Source: Castellaniella sp034674885
GTDB lineage: Bacteria > Pseudomonadota > Gammaproteobacteria > Burkholderiales > Burkholderiaceae_B
DNA: 64,000 nt
Reading direction: 5' to 3'
Assembly (NCBI RefSeq): GCF_034674885.1
Contig: NZ_JAUCDS010000003.1
Coordinates: 105,031-169,030, forward strand
Shown one piece after another: positions 15,926-24,519 of this stretch (positions are counted from its first letter, which is position 1; every line of letters begins with the position of its first letter). The notes beneath the pieces were generated by a model. It saw nothing but the letters and a program-made list of their open reading frames with translations. It did not search any database and was not told the origin of the DNA. Position numbers and translations under genes: made by a program.

Positions 15926-17734
15926 ATGACGACAGACACGCGCCAGGCCGTTCAGGGCCTGCAGGCCATGACACCGTCCGAAGCATTCGTCGAAACCATG
16001 GTGGCCAACGGCGTCACCGAAATTTTCGGCATCATGGGCTCCGCCTTCATGGATGCCATGGACATCTTCGCCCCCGCCGGCATCAAGCTGATCCCGGTGG
16101 TTCACGAACAGGGCGCCGGCCACATGGCCGACGGCTATGCCCGCGTCAGCGGCCGTCACGGCGTCGTGATCGGCCAGAACGGCCCCGGCATCAGCAACTG
16201 CGTGACCTCGATCGCCGCCGCCTACTGGGCGCACACGCCGGTGGTCATCGTGACGCCGGAGGCCGGCACCACCGGCATCGGCCTGGGTGGCTTCCAGGAA
16301 GCCAAGCAATTGCCGATGTTCCAGGAATTCACCAAATACCAGGGCCACGTCACCCACCCCGCCCGCATGGCGGAATACACGGCGCGCTGCTTCGACCGAG
16401 CCAAATCGGAAATGGGCCCGACGCAGCTCAACATCCCGCGTGATTACTTCTACGGCCAGATCAAGGCTGAAATCCCCAAGCCCCAGGAACTGGATCGCGG
16501 CCCCGGCGGCGAACGTTCGCTGTCCGAAGCCGCCAAGCTGCTGTCCGAAGCCCGCTTCCCCGTGATCATCTCGGGCGGCGGCGTGGTCATGGCCGACGGC
16601 GTGGACGCCTGCAAGGCCCTGGCAGAGCGCCTGGGCGCACCGGTCGTCAACAGCTACCTGCACAACGACTCCTTCCCCGCCAGCCATCCGCTGTGGTGCG
16701 GCCCGTTGGGCTACCAGGGCTCAAAGGCCGCCATGAAGCTGATCCAGGACGCCGACGTGGTGCTGGCTCTGGGCACGCGACTCGGGCCTTTCGGCACCCT
16801 GCCCCAGCACGGCATGGACTACTGGCCCAAGGAAGCCAAGATCATCCAGATCGACGCGGACAGCAAGATGCTGGGCCTGGTCAAGAAGATCACCGTCGGC
16901 ATCTGCGGCGACGCCAAGGCTGCGGCCGAGGACCTGACCCGTCGCCTGAGCACCATGACGCTGGCGTGCGATGCCACCAAGGCGGAACGGGCAACGCGCA
17001 TCCAGGCCGAAAAGGACGCCTGGGAAAAGGAACTGGACAGCTGGGCCAACGAGAAGGATCCGTTCAGCCTGGACATGATTGCAGAAGCCGAGGGCGAGAA
17101 ACCCTTCTCCGGGGGTTCCTACCTGCACCCGCGCCAGGTGCTGCGCGAGCTGGAAAAGGCCATGCCCGAGGACGTCATGGTGTCCACCGACATCGGCAAC
17201 ATCAACTCGGTCGCCAACAGCTATCTGCGCTTTGAAAAACCGCGCAGCTTCTTCGCCGCCATGAGCTGGGGCAATTGCGGTTACGCCTTCCCCACGATCA
17301 TTGGCGCCAAGGTCGCAGCTCCGCATCGCCCGGCGATTTCCTACGCAGGCGACGGTGCCTGGGGCATGAGCATGTCGGAAATCCTGACCTGCGTGCGTCA
17401 CAATATTCCCGTGACAGCCGTAGTCTTCCACAATCGCCAGTGGGGTGCGGAAAAGAAGAACCAGGTGGACTTCTACAACCGTCGTTTCGTGGCCGGCGAG
17501 CTGGACAACCCCAGCTTCGCAGAGATCGCCCGTGCCATGGGGGCCGAAGGCATCGTCGTCGACCGCCTGGAAGACGTGGGCCCGATGCTGAAGAAAGCCA
17601 TCGATGCGCAGATGAACGACGGCAAGACCACGGTGATCGAGATCATGTGCACCCGCGAACTGGGCGATCCGTTCCGTCGTGACGCCTTGTCCAAGCCGGT
17701 TCGCCTGCTGGAAAAGTATCGCGACTACACCTGA
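15926..17734 (+). CDS. xsc: Sulfoacetaldehyde acetyltransferase Xsc
   Basis: 602 residues, right for Xsc. ThDP-dependent enzyme with three domains: N-terminal pyrimidine-binding (FGIMGSAFMDAMDIFAP, HEQGAGHMADGYARVSG with the activating Glu), central (PVVNSYLHNDSFPASHPLW), and C-terminal pyrophosphate-binding (about 475: GDGAWGMSMSEILTCVRH, then VVFHNRQWGAEKKNQ). It converts sulfoacetaldehyde plus phosphate to acetyl phosphate and sulfite in the cytoplasm, the C-S cleavage step shared by taurine and isethionate routes. CAGGAGACAACACA precedes the ATG. pta follows by 22 bases. Confidence 0.95.
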   Translation: MTTDTRQAVQGLQAMTPSEAFVETMVANGVTEIFGIMGSAFMDAMDIFAPAGIKLIPVVHEQGAGHMADGYARVSGRHGVVIGQNGPGISNCVTSIAAAYWAHTPVVIVTPEAGTTGIGLGGFQEAKQLPMFQEFTKYQGHVTHPARMAEYTARCFDRAKSEMGPTQLNIPRDYFYGQIKAEIPKPQELDRGPGGERSLSEAAKLLSEARFPVIISGGGVVMADGVDACKALAERLGAPVVNSYLHNDSFPASHPLWCGPLGYQGSKAAMKLIQDADVVLALGTRLGPFGTLPQHGMDYWPKEAKIIQIDADSKMLGLVKKITVGICGDAKAAAEDLTRRLSTMTLACDATKAERATRIQAEKDAWEKELDSWANEKDPFSLDMIAEAEGEKPFSGGSYLHPRQVLRELEKAMPEDVMVSTDIGNINSVANSYLRFEKPRSFFAAMSWGNCGYAFPTIIGAKVAAPHRPAISYAGDGAWGMSMSEILTCVRHNIPVTAVVFHNRQWGAEKKNQVDFYNRRFVAGELDNPSFAEIARAMGAEGIVVDRLEDVGPMLKKAIDAQMNDGKTTVIEIMCTRELGDPFRRDALSKPVRLLEKYRDYT

Positions 17735-17756
17735 TCGCCGTCCCGGGAGCCGCCCC

Positions 17757-18734
17757 ATGAAAACACTGGACGATCTGCTGGACGCCGCGCGCCACCACCC
17801 CATGCGGATCGTCCTGTGCGAGGGAGACGATTCCCGGGTGCTGCAGGCTGCCCGGCGGGCAGCCGAAGACGGCATTGCGCACATCCTGCTGCTGGGCGCC
17901 GACCCGGCCCGGGCGGGCGGCGCGGTGCAGTGCATCGATCCGCAGACCTGCGGCTGGCTGGATGCCTTTGCCGACACCCTGCTCAGCCTGCGCAGGCATC
18001 GCGGCATGACGCCGGAGCAGGCGCGCGACGCCGTTCTGGATCCCCTGACCTTCGCACACCTGATGGTCAGGGAAGGTCATGCGGACGGCGCTGTGTCCGG
18101 CGCGGTGCATACGACGGCGAACGTCGTGCGCACCGCCCTGCAGGTCCTGGGAAAACGCCCGGGCGTGCACACGGTGTCCAGTTTCTTCATCATGATGCGT
18201 GACGCGCCCTTCCCCACCCATGCCCAGGCCATGGTTTTTTCCGACTGCGGCCTGGTGATCGAGCCTTCGGCCGAAGAACTCGCGGAAATCGCCCTGGCAT
18301 CCGCCCATAGCGCCCGCACTCTCCTGGGCGTCGAGCCGCGCGTGGCCATGCTGTCGTTTTCCACCCAGGGCAGCGCCCACCATGCAGAAGTCGACAAGGT
18401 CCGGCACGCCACCGAACTGGTGCGCGCGCAGGCTCCCGATCTTGCCGTGGAAGGCGAAATGCAGCTCGACACGGCTATCGTGCCCGAAGTCGCCTCTCGA
18501 AAATGGCCCGGCGCGTCCGTGGCCGGCCAGGCGAACGTGCTTATCTTCCCCAACCTGGCAGCCGGCAACATCGGCTACAAGCTCAGTGAGCGTCTGGGGG
18601 GGGTCACGGCACTGGGGCCGTTGCTGCAGGGCCTGAACAAGCCAGCCAACGACCTGTCTCGCGGATGTTCGGAAGACGACATCTATCAGGTCATTGCAGT
18701 GACTGCCGTCCAGGCACAGCATCAGGACGCGTGA
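17757..18734 (+). CDS. pta: Phosphate acetyltransferase Pta
   Basis: 325 residues from ATG 17757 (GGGAG upstream), the short single-domain Pta form. Recognisable segments are RIVLCEGDDSRVLQAA, DPLTFAHLMVREGHADGAVSG, TVSSFFIMM, VAMLSFSTQGSA and VAGQANVLIFPNLAAGNIGYK. It turns the acetyl phosphate made by Xsc into acetyl-CoA. Standing 22 bases after xsc in the same transcript, it fits the xsc-pta module of sulfonate degraders. Confidence 0.93.
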   Translation: MKTLDDLLDAARHHPMRIVLCEGDDSRVLQAARRAAEDGIAHILLLGADPARAGGAVQCIDPQTCGWLDAFADTLLSLRRHRGMTPEQARDAVLDPLTFAHLMVREGHADGAVSGAVHTTANVVRTALQVLGKRPGVHTVSSFFIMMRDAPFPTHAQAMVFSDCGLVIEPSAEELAEIALASAHSARTLLGVEPRVAMLSFSTQGSAHHAEVDKVRHATELVRAQAPDLAVEGEMQLDTAIVPEVASRKWPGASVAGQANVLIFPNLAAGNIGYKLSERLGGVTALGPLLQGLNKPANDLSRGCSEDDIYQVIAVTAVQAQHQDA

Positions 18735-18788
18735 ACCGCGCAGGCGCCACCAGCACCTACCCCGCCGCTTGCCAGCGGCGCGGGTTCG

Positions 18789-19583
18789 TCAGGCCCGCAT
18801 CTGCATCAGGGTCATGGATTCGGGGGCGATGATGGTGGCTCCGGTAAACGGGCGGTCGTACGACGCGATCAGGTACAGAGTGGCGCCAAAACTCAAGGAA
18901 AACAGAGCCAGGGCCAAGGCCAGCGGACGACGCTGGGTAGCGTGCAATTCGTAGATGACACAGGCCGCCACGAACAACAGCACCAGCACAGCGAACCATT
19001 TGTTCGTGCTGACCCGAGAATTGGCCACCAGCAAACGCTGATTGCGGGCCGATTCCACCTGCTGGACATAACGGCGCAGGTCCCGGGCGGCCTGCTCCAT
19101 GCCGACCCGGGCCGCGCCGGCGTTCCGGGCCTGGATGTCGATGTGGACCGAGGTCTGTTCCAGCACGTCCAGCAGGTTTTCGGCCTTGCTGCTGGAGTCC
19201 CCGCGCGCCATCAACCGCCATTCTTCCTCGACGATTTCACGGATGTAATCGCTGGTCAGGCCAGTGACCTGCTCTCTGAGTTCAGCGGGCAGGTGCTTGG
19301 CCGTGCGCAAGACGTCAGCCACTGCAATGGCTTCCTGTTCGACGGCCGTGCGGCCCTTGGTTTCCTGCTGCCAGACGTCGGCCGCGACAAAGGCAATCAC
19401 CAGGCCGGTGGGCAGCAGGATGCCGGACAGCATGGTGCTGGTCATGCTGGACTTCTGGCGGTTTGGCCAGACCCTGCGCATCCCCGCCATGATCAGGACG
19501 GCTGCAAGCGAGGTCAAACCGACGATGAGGACACACACAATGAAGAGCAAGCTATCCTGCAGGTCATACATGAAATCGAACAT
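18789..19583 (-). CDS. DUF4239 (bestrophin-like) membrane protein
   Basis: 264 residues from ATG 19583 (AGAGG upstream). Two N-terminal membrane helices (about 10-32 and 47-66), a soluble helical middle rich in Glu/Arg (about 67-185) and two C-terminal helices (about 190-210 and 218-238). The layout and the segment AVEQEAIAVADVLRTAKHLP match DUF4239, a family distantly related to bestrophin channels. The gene is divergent from the DUF3298 lipoprotein gene. Function unknown. Confidence 0.65.
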   Translation of the reverse strand: MFDFMYDLQDSLLFIVCVLIVGLTSLAAVLIMAGMRRVWPNRQKSSMTSTMLSGILLPTGLVIAFVAADVWQQETKGRTAVEQEAIAVADVLRTAKHLPAELREQVTGLTSDYIREIVEEEWRLMARGDSSSKAENLLDVLEQTSVHIDIQARNAGAARVGMEQAARDLRRYVQQVESARNQRLLVANSRVSTNKWFAVLVLLFVAACVIYELHATQRRPLALALALFSLSFGATLYLIASYDRPFTGATIIAPESMTLMQMRA

Positions 19584-19703
19584 CCCGGCCTCTTGTCCTG
19601 ATGCGTATGGTAGATTCTGTGCTTGCGGCCTCGCGCAAGATCTGGCCACATTATCACCGAATTCAAGCCGTTTTCGCCGGGGTGCGGCCCCGACCGTTTT
19701 CCG

Positions 19704-20525
19704 ATGGACGACACCATGCCGATGAAGCCTTCCCTGTGCACCCGATCCCGCTGGATAATCCTGGCAGGCACGTTGGCGCTGGCCGCCTGCGCCAGCGGCC
19801 CGCAGGACAATCTGTCACTGATACCGGCACAGCTGGATCAGCAGACACAACAGAACGGCCTGTTCGCCCAACCCGTGAAATCGACCGAACAACGCCCGGG
19901 CTGCTCGGGCGAATGCCCGAAACTGGTTGTGGATTCCCTGAGCTTCCCCGGACACCCCCGCCTGACCAAACTGGTGGACCATGCCCTGGCCGCCATGACC
20001 TGGCTCGACGCCCAGCGACCCGCCCCCTACGATACGATCGGCAGCTACCGGGATTATTTCTGGACGACGGCCGGCCCGCGTGATGAAACGGATCTCACAG
20101 CCCGCACCCGCTACAGAAACAGCCGTCTGACGGTCGTCGAACTGAACGTTGGCCAGTACCGCACGGGCATGGCACATGGCATGTCTGGATCGCAGTTCCT
20201 GAACTGGGACAACCAGGCCGAAAAGGCGCTGACCATCGACAATCTGCTGGCACCCGGAGCCCGCCCCGCCTTCGACGAGGTGCTGAAAAAGGCCCACGAC
20301 CGCTGGTTGCAGGAACACCGTGGCGACATCCAGAGCACGGACAATTTCGCCCGCATGTGGCCGTTTGTCTCCAGCGATAACGTCGGCCTGACGGACCAGG
20401 GCATCGTCGTCAAATACCAGCCGTATGAAATCGCCCCTTACGCCTGGGGGCAGCCCGAACTGCTGATCCCCTACCCGCAACTGCAGGGCATCCTGCGCCC
20501 GGCCTTCCTGCCGCCCCGCTCCTGA
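19704..20525 (+). CDS. DUF3298 / RsiV-like lipoprotein
   Basis: About 273 residues from ATG 19704; ATGs at 19716 and 19722 are equally possible and none has a good ribosome site. A lipoprotein signal is clear: basic RSRW, hydrophobic IILAGTLALAAC, with the lipobox Cys about 30 residues in. The C-terminal half (about 150-270) looks like the DUF3298 domain of RsiV-type proteins: VVELNVGQYRTGMAHG, LTIDNLLAPGARPAF, TDQGIVVKYQPYEIAPYAWG. RsiV itself binds lysozyme, so envelope sensing or protection is possible but unproven. Confidence 0.65.
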   Translation: MDDTMPMKPSLCTRSRWIILAGTLALAACASGPQDNLSLIPAQLDQQTQQNGLFAQPVKSTEQRPGCSGECPKLVVDSLSFPGHPRLTKLVDHALAAMTWLDAQRPAPYDTIGSYRDYFWTTAGPRDETDLTARTRYRNSRLTVVELNVGQYRTGMAHGMSGSQFLNWDNQAEKALTIDNLLAPGARPAFDEVLKKAHDRWLQEHRGDIQSTDNFARMWPFVSSDNVGLTDQGIVVKYQPYEIAPYAWGQPELLIPYPQLQGILRPAFLPPRS

Positions 20526-20531
20526 AACACT

Positions 20532-20560
20532 GTCTTGCAGGGCACGCCCCTGCAAGACAT
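20532..20560 (+). terminator. Strong hairpin after the DUF3298 gene
   Basis: TGTCTTGCAGGG (20532-20543) pairs perfectly with CCCTGCAAGACA (20549-20560) around a 5-base loop, 4 bases after the stop codon. There is no T run, so it is a terminator-like or mRNA-end-stabilising structure. Confidence 0.6.
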
Positions 20561-20597
20561 ACGCATATAGCGGCACCGCATTATGCGCGCCCCTCAT

Positions 20598-20615
20598 ATC
20601 GTTTGACGAAACGAT
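20598..20615 (+). promoter_or_regulatory. Perfect dyad ATCGTTT-N4-AAACGAT upstream of the sulfate-binding protein gene
   Basis: An 18-bp inverted repeat with 7-bp arms lies 68 bases before the sbp start, in the promoter gap of the sulfate transporter operon. It is operator-like. The expected master regulator of such operons is CysB/Cbl, but those sites are not simple dyads, so the binder is unknown. Confidence 0.45.
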
Positions 20616-20683
20616 TCGTTCAGTCCCGGAGAAGAACTCTTTAAGCTGATGTCTCGATTCACCCGATGACGAGGCGTCCTCCC

Positions 20684-21688
20684 ATGCGATTCCGATTGCT
20701 GCTGTCCCTGGCGGCCACCCTGGGCCTGGCGGGCATGACCCATGCAGCCAGCCTCACGCTGCTGAACGTCTCCTACGATCCCACGCGCGAACTCTACCAG
20801 GCCTACAACCAGGCATTCGCGCGCTACTGGCAGGACAAGACCGGCGACCAGGTGACGATCCGCCAATCGCATGGCGGATCCGGCAAACAGGCACGCTCGG
20901 TCATCGACGGCCTGCAGGCCGATGTGGTGACCCTGGCCCTGGCCCCGGACATCGACGCCATCGCCGCGCGCAGCGCCATCCGGACCGACTGGCAGCAGCA
21001 GCTGCCCTTGAACAGCGCCCCCTACACGTCCACCATCGTATTTCTGGTGCGCAAGGGCAATCCCAAGGGCATCCACGACTGGCCCGATCTGATCAGGCCC
21101 GGTGTGCAGGTCATCACGCCCAATCCCAAGACCTCCGGCGGCGCGCGCTGGAACTACCTGGCAGCCTGGGGGTACGCCTTGCGCCAGCCGGGCGGCAACG
21201 AAGAGAAGGCGCGCGAATTCGTGGGCAAGCTGTACAGGCACGTACCCGTGCTGGATTCGGGCGCGCGCGGGGCAACCACGACCTTTGTCGAGCGCGGCAT
21301 CGGCGACGTGCTGCTTGCCTGGGAAAACGAGGCCTTCCTCGCCATTCAGGAACTGGGGCCGGACAAGGTGGACATCGTCGTGCCTTCGGTCAGCATCCTC
21401 GCCGAACCGCCCGTGGCGGTGGTGGACAAGGTCGTGGATGCGCGCGGCACGCGCGCGGTCGCCCAGGCCTATCTCGATTACCTGTATTCCGAGGCCGGCC
21501 AGGAGATCGCAGCCCGAAACCACTACCGGCCCACGCTGAAGGCCGTCGCGGACCGCCACGCGCAGCAGTTTCCCCCGATTGCGCTGTTCACCCTCACTGA
21601 CGTAGCGCCGAACTGGGCCCAGGCGCAGAAGACGCATTTCGCCGACGGCGGCATCTTCGACCAGATCTACCAACCCGGCGCGCGCTGA
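20684..21688 (+). CDS. sbp: Sulfate-binding periplasmic protein
   Basis: 334 residues from ATG 20684; an ATG six codons earlier is possible. Signal peptide 1-22 (LSLAATLGLAGMTHA-AS). The mature part shows the sulfate-binding family pattern: LLNVSYDPTRELYQAYN, RQSHGGSGKQARSVIDGL, ITPNPKTSGGARWNYLAAWG and GIGDVLLAWENEAFLA. It delivers sulfate (or thiosulfate) to CysTWA. First gene of sbp-cysT-cysW-cysA. Confidence 0.92.
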   Translation: MRFRLLLSLAATLGLAGMTHAASLTLLNVSYDPTRELYQAYNQAFARYWQDKTGDQVTIRQSHGGSGKQARSVIDGLQADVVTLALAPDIDAIAARSAIRTDWQQQLPLNSAPYTSTIVFLVRKGNPKGIHDWPDLIRPGVQVITPNPKTSGGARWNYLAAWGYALRQPGGNEEKAREFVGKLYRHVPVLDSGARGATTTFVERGIGDVLLAWENEAFLAIQELGPDKVDIVVPSVSILAEPPVAVVDKVVDARGTRAVAQAYLDYLYSEAGQEIAARNHYRPTLKAVADRHAQQFPPIALFTLTDVAPNWAQAQKTHFADGGIFDQIYQPGAR

Positions 21689-21692
21689 AATC

Positions 21693-22538
21693 ATGTCCAG
21701 CACTCTCGCATTGCGCGCCCCGGGTGTCCGACCCGTCCTGCCCGGCCGCAACCTGACCTTGGGCCTGACCCTGAGCTACCTGGGCCTGATCGTGCTGCTG
21801 CCCCTGTCGGCCATCCTGCTCAGCGCCTCGACGCTGGGGGCTGAGGCCTTCTGGCAAGCCGTCACCGCGCCCAGGGTGCTGGCCTCGTACCGGCTCAGCT
21901 TCGGCGGGGCTCTGCTGGCAGCGGCCGTCAACGTGGTGTTCGGCGGCATCGTCGCCTGGGTGCTGGTGCGCTACCGCTTTCCCGGCAAACGCCTGATCGA
22001 TGCGCTGGTGGACCTGCCCTTCGCCCTGCCGACGGCCGTGGCCGGCATCGCCCTGACTGCGCTCTACGCCCCCAATGGCTGGCTGGGCGGGCTGCTGGCG
22101 CCCCTGGGCATCCAGGTGGCCTTCAAGCCGCTGGGCGTCGTGGTCGCACTGATCTTCATCGGACTGCCCTTCGTCGTGCGCACGGTCCAGCCTGTGCTGG
22201 AAGACATGGCTGCCGAATACGAGGAAGCAGCCAGCAGCCTGGGCGCCTCGCGCTGGCAGGTGTTCGCCCGCGTCGTCTTCCCGACCATCCTGCCGGCCCT
22301 GCTGACGGGCTTTGCCCTGGCCTTCGCCCGCGCGGCCGGGGAATACGGGTCCGTCATCTTCATCGCCGGCAACATGCCCATGGTGTCCGAAATCGCACCG
22401 CTGCTGATCCTCACCAAATTGGAACAGTACGACTATGCCGGGGCCACCGCCATCGCCCTGGTGATGCTGAGCATCTCTTTCGTCCTGCTGCTGGCCATCA
22501 ATCTGCTGCAGGCCTGGGTGCGGCGGCATTCCACCTGA
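21693..22538 (+). CDS. cysT: Sulfate ABC transporter permease CysT
   Basis: 281 residues, about six or seven membrane helices. The permease EAA loop reads EYEEAASSLGASRWQVFARV, then FPTILPALLTGFALAFARA. DLPFALPTAVAGIALTALYA and GEYGSVIFIAGNMPM are characteristic of CysT/CysU. It starts 4 bases after sbp stops and forms the channel with CysW. Confidence 0.92.
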   Translation: MSSTLALRAPGVRPVLPGRNLTLGLTLSYLGLIVLLPLSAILLSASTLGAEAFWQAVTAPRVLASYRLSFGGALLAAAVNVVFGGIVAWVLVRYRFPGKRLIDALVDLPFALPTAVAGIALTALYAPNGWLGGLLAPLGIQVAFKPLGVVVALIFIGLPFVVRTVQPVLEDMAAEYEEAASSLGASRWQVFARVVFPTILPALLTGFALAFARAAGEYGSVIFIAGNMPMVSEIAPLLILTKLEQYDYAGATAIALVMLSISFVLLLAINLLQAWVRRHST

Positions 22539-22561
22539 TACCGACAGGACGCCTACCCACC

Positions 22562-23449
22562 ATGAGCACCCTTGCCATCACTCCCCTCGATCTCGGCGCC
22601 CCTGCCCGGCCGGCCACCGAAGGCCGGTTGGTGCGTGGCGCCCTGATGAGCGTCGCCTGCGCCTTCCTGACCCTGTTCCTGTTCATCCCGCTGGCGGCAG
22701 TCTTCCACGAAGCCCTGGCCAAGGGTTGGGCTGCCTGCGTGGCCGCGATCGCCGATCCGGACGCGCGGGCCGCCATCCGCCTGACGCTGACGGCGGCGGG
22801 CATCGCCGTCCCCCTGAACCTGGTATTCGGGGTCTGTGCGGCCTGGGCCGTCACCCGTTTCGAATTCCGGGGCAAGCAGTTGCTCATCACCTTGATCGAC
22901 CTGCCCTTTTCGGTATCCCCGGTCATTGCCGGACTGATCTATGTCCTGCTGTTCGGCGCCCAGGGCTGGTTCGGTCCCTGGCTGCAGGCGCACGACATCC
23001 AGATCCTGTTTGCCGTGCCTGGCATTGTGCTGGCCACCGTGTTCGTCACCGTGCCTTTCGTGGCGCGAGAATTGATTCCCCTGATGCAGACCCAGGGCAG
23101 CGACGAAGAAGAAGCGGCCATCGTGCTGGGCGCATCGGGTTGGCAAATGTTCTGGCACGTCACGCTGCCCAACATCCGCTGGGGGCTGTTCTACGGCGTG
23201 ATCCTGTGCAATGCGCGCGCCATGGGTGAATTTGGTGCGGTGTCTGTCGTCTCGGGCCATATCCGGGGCCTGACCAATACGCTGCCGCTGCATGTCGAAA
23301 TTCTCTATAACGAATACAACTTTGCCGCCGCCTTTTCCGTGGCATCCCTGCTGGCGCTGCTGGCCATGGTGACGCTGGCCCTGCAATCCCTGGCCCAATG
23401 GCGGCTGCGCGCCCAGGCAGCCCGAGTCGCATCGGAGTTTTCCTCATGA
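22562..23449 (+). CDS. cysW: Sulfate ABC transporter permease CysW
   Basis: 295 residues with the CysW pattern: DLPFSVSPVIAGLIYVLLFG, PFVARELIPLMQTQGSDEEE, the EAA loop EEAAIVLGASGWQMFWHV and NARAMGEFGAVSVVSGHI. It partners CysT. It begins 23 bases after cysT and its TGA overlaps the cysA start in ATGA. Confidence 0.92.
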   Translation: MSTLAITPLDLGAPARPATEGRLVRGALMSVACAFLTLFLFIPLAAVFHEALAKGWAACVAAIADPDARAAIRLTLTAAGIAVPLNLVFGVCAAWAVTRFEFRGKQLLITLIDLPFSVSPVIAGLIYVLLFGAQGWFGPWLQAHDIQILFAVPGIVLATVFVTVPFVARELIPLMQTQGSDEEEAAIVLGASGWQMFWHVTLPNIRWGLFYGVILCNARAMGEFGAVSVVSGHIRGLTNTLPLHVEILYNEYNFAAAFSVASLLALLAMVTLALQSLAQWRLRAQAARVASEFSS

Positions 23450-24519
23450 GCATCGAAGTCCGTCACATCCACAAGCAATTCGGCGCATTCACAGCCCTGG
23501 ACGACGTCTCCCTGGCGTTTCCCGATGGGCGTCTGACCGCCTTGCTGGGACCTTCGGGTTGCGGCAAGACTACGCTGCTGCGCATCATCGCCGGGCTGGA
23601 GCACCCGGACCGGGGCCAGGTCCTGCTGGAAGGCCAGGACGCCTCGCACACGCACGTGCGCCAGCGCCAGGTCGGTTTCGTCTTCCAGCACTATGCCCTG
23701 TTCAAGCACATGACGGTGTTCGAGAACGTGGCCTTCGGCCTGCGGGTCAAGCCGCGCCGGCAGCGGCTCAGCGAACAGCAGATCCGGGACAAGGTCATGG
23801 GACTGCTGGAACTGGTGCAGTTGGCCTGGCTGGCCGATCGCCGGCCCGCCGCCCTGTCAGGCGGACAGCGTCAGCGCATCGCCCTGGCCCGGGCCCTGGC
23901 GGTAGAGCCGCGCGTGCTGCTGCTCGACGAGCCCTTCGGCGCTCTGGACGCCAAGGTCCGCAAGGAACTGCGCCGCTGGCTGCGCCGCCTGCACGACGAA
24001 CTGCACATGACCAGCCTGTTCGTCACCCACGATCAGGAAGAAGCCCTGGAAGTCGCCGACGAGGTCGTCATCATGAACAAAGGCCGGGTCGAACAGACGG
24101 GCGCCCCGCAGACCGTCTACGACCATCCGGAAACGGCCTTCGTCTATGGCTTCCTGGGCCATGTGAACCTGTTCCAGGGGCGCGTGCGCGACGGCCGGCT
24201 GCACACCGGCGGCGCGGCGTTGGAAATGCCAGGGCTGGACGACGCAGCCGATGCGCCGGGCACCGCCTACGTCCGGCCCCACGACATCCAGATCGAGCCT
24301 TGGCCGCCCGCCGGCCAGCCCCCCGTGTCCCAGGGATTGCTGGTCGATCTGCAGCGAGCCCACGCCTTCGGGCCTTTGGCGCAGCTTGAACTGCGGCGCG
24401 AAGACACGCAGGAGATCATCGAGGTCGTCATGCCCAGTCAGGAATTCGACCGGATCCGCGCGCAGGGCCACCGGCGCTTCATCGCCCGGCCGCGCCACGC
24501 ACGGGTGTTCCTGAACTAA
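23446..24519 (+). CDS. cysA: Sulfate/thiosulfate ABC transporter ATP-binding protein CysA
   Basis: 357 residues from ATG 23446, overlapping the cysW stop (GGAG upstream). Walker A GPSGCGKTTLLR (about 35-46), signature LSGGQRQRIALARAL (about 137-151), Walker B LLLDEPFGALD, switch FVTHDQEEALEVADE, and a C-terminal TOBE-like regulatory domain (about 235-355). It energises sulfate import. Its stop overlaps the stop of the convergent ankyrin gene by 3 bases. Confidence 0.93.
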   Translation: MSIEVRHIHKQFGAFTALDDVSLAFPDGRLTALLGPSGCGKTTLLRIIAGLEHPDRGQVLLEGQDASHTHVRQRQVGFVFQHYALFKHMTVFENVAFGLRVKPRRQRLSEQQIRDKVMGLLELVQLAWLADRRPAALSGGQRQRIALARALAVEPRVLLLDEPFGALDAKVRKELRRWLRRLHDELHMTSLFVTHDQEEALEVADEVVIMNKGRVEQTGAPQTVYDHPETAFVYGFLGHVNLFQGRVRDGRLHTGGAALEMPGLDDAADAPGTAYVRPHDIQIEPWPPAGQPPVSQGLLVDLQRAHAFGPLAQLELRREDTQEIIEVVMPSQEFDRIRAQGHRRFIARPRHARVFLN

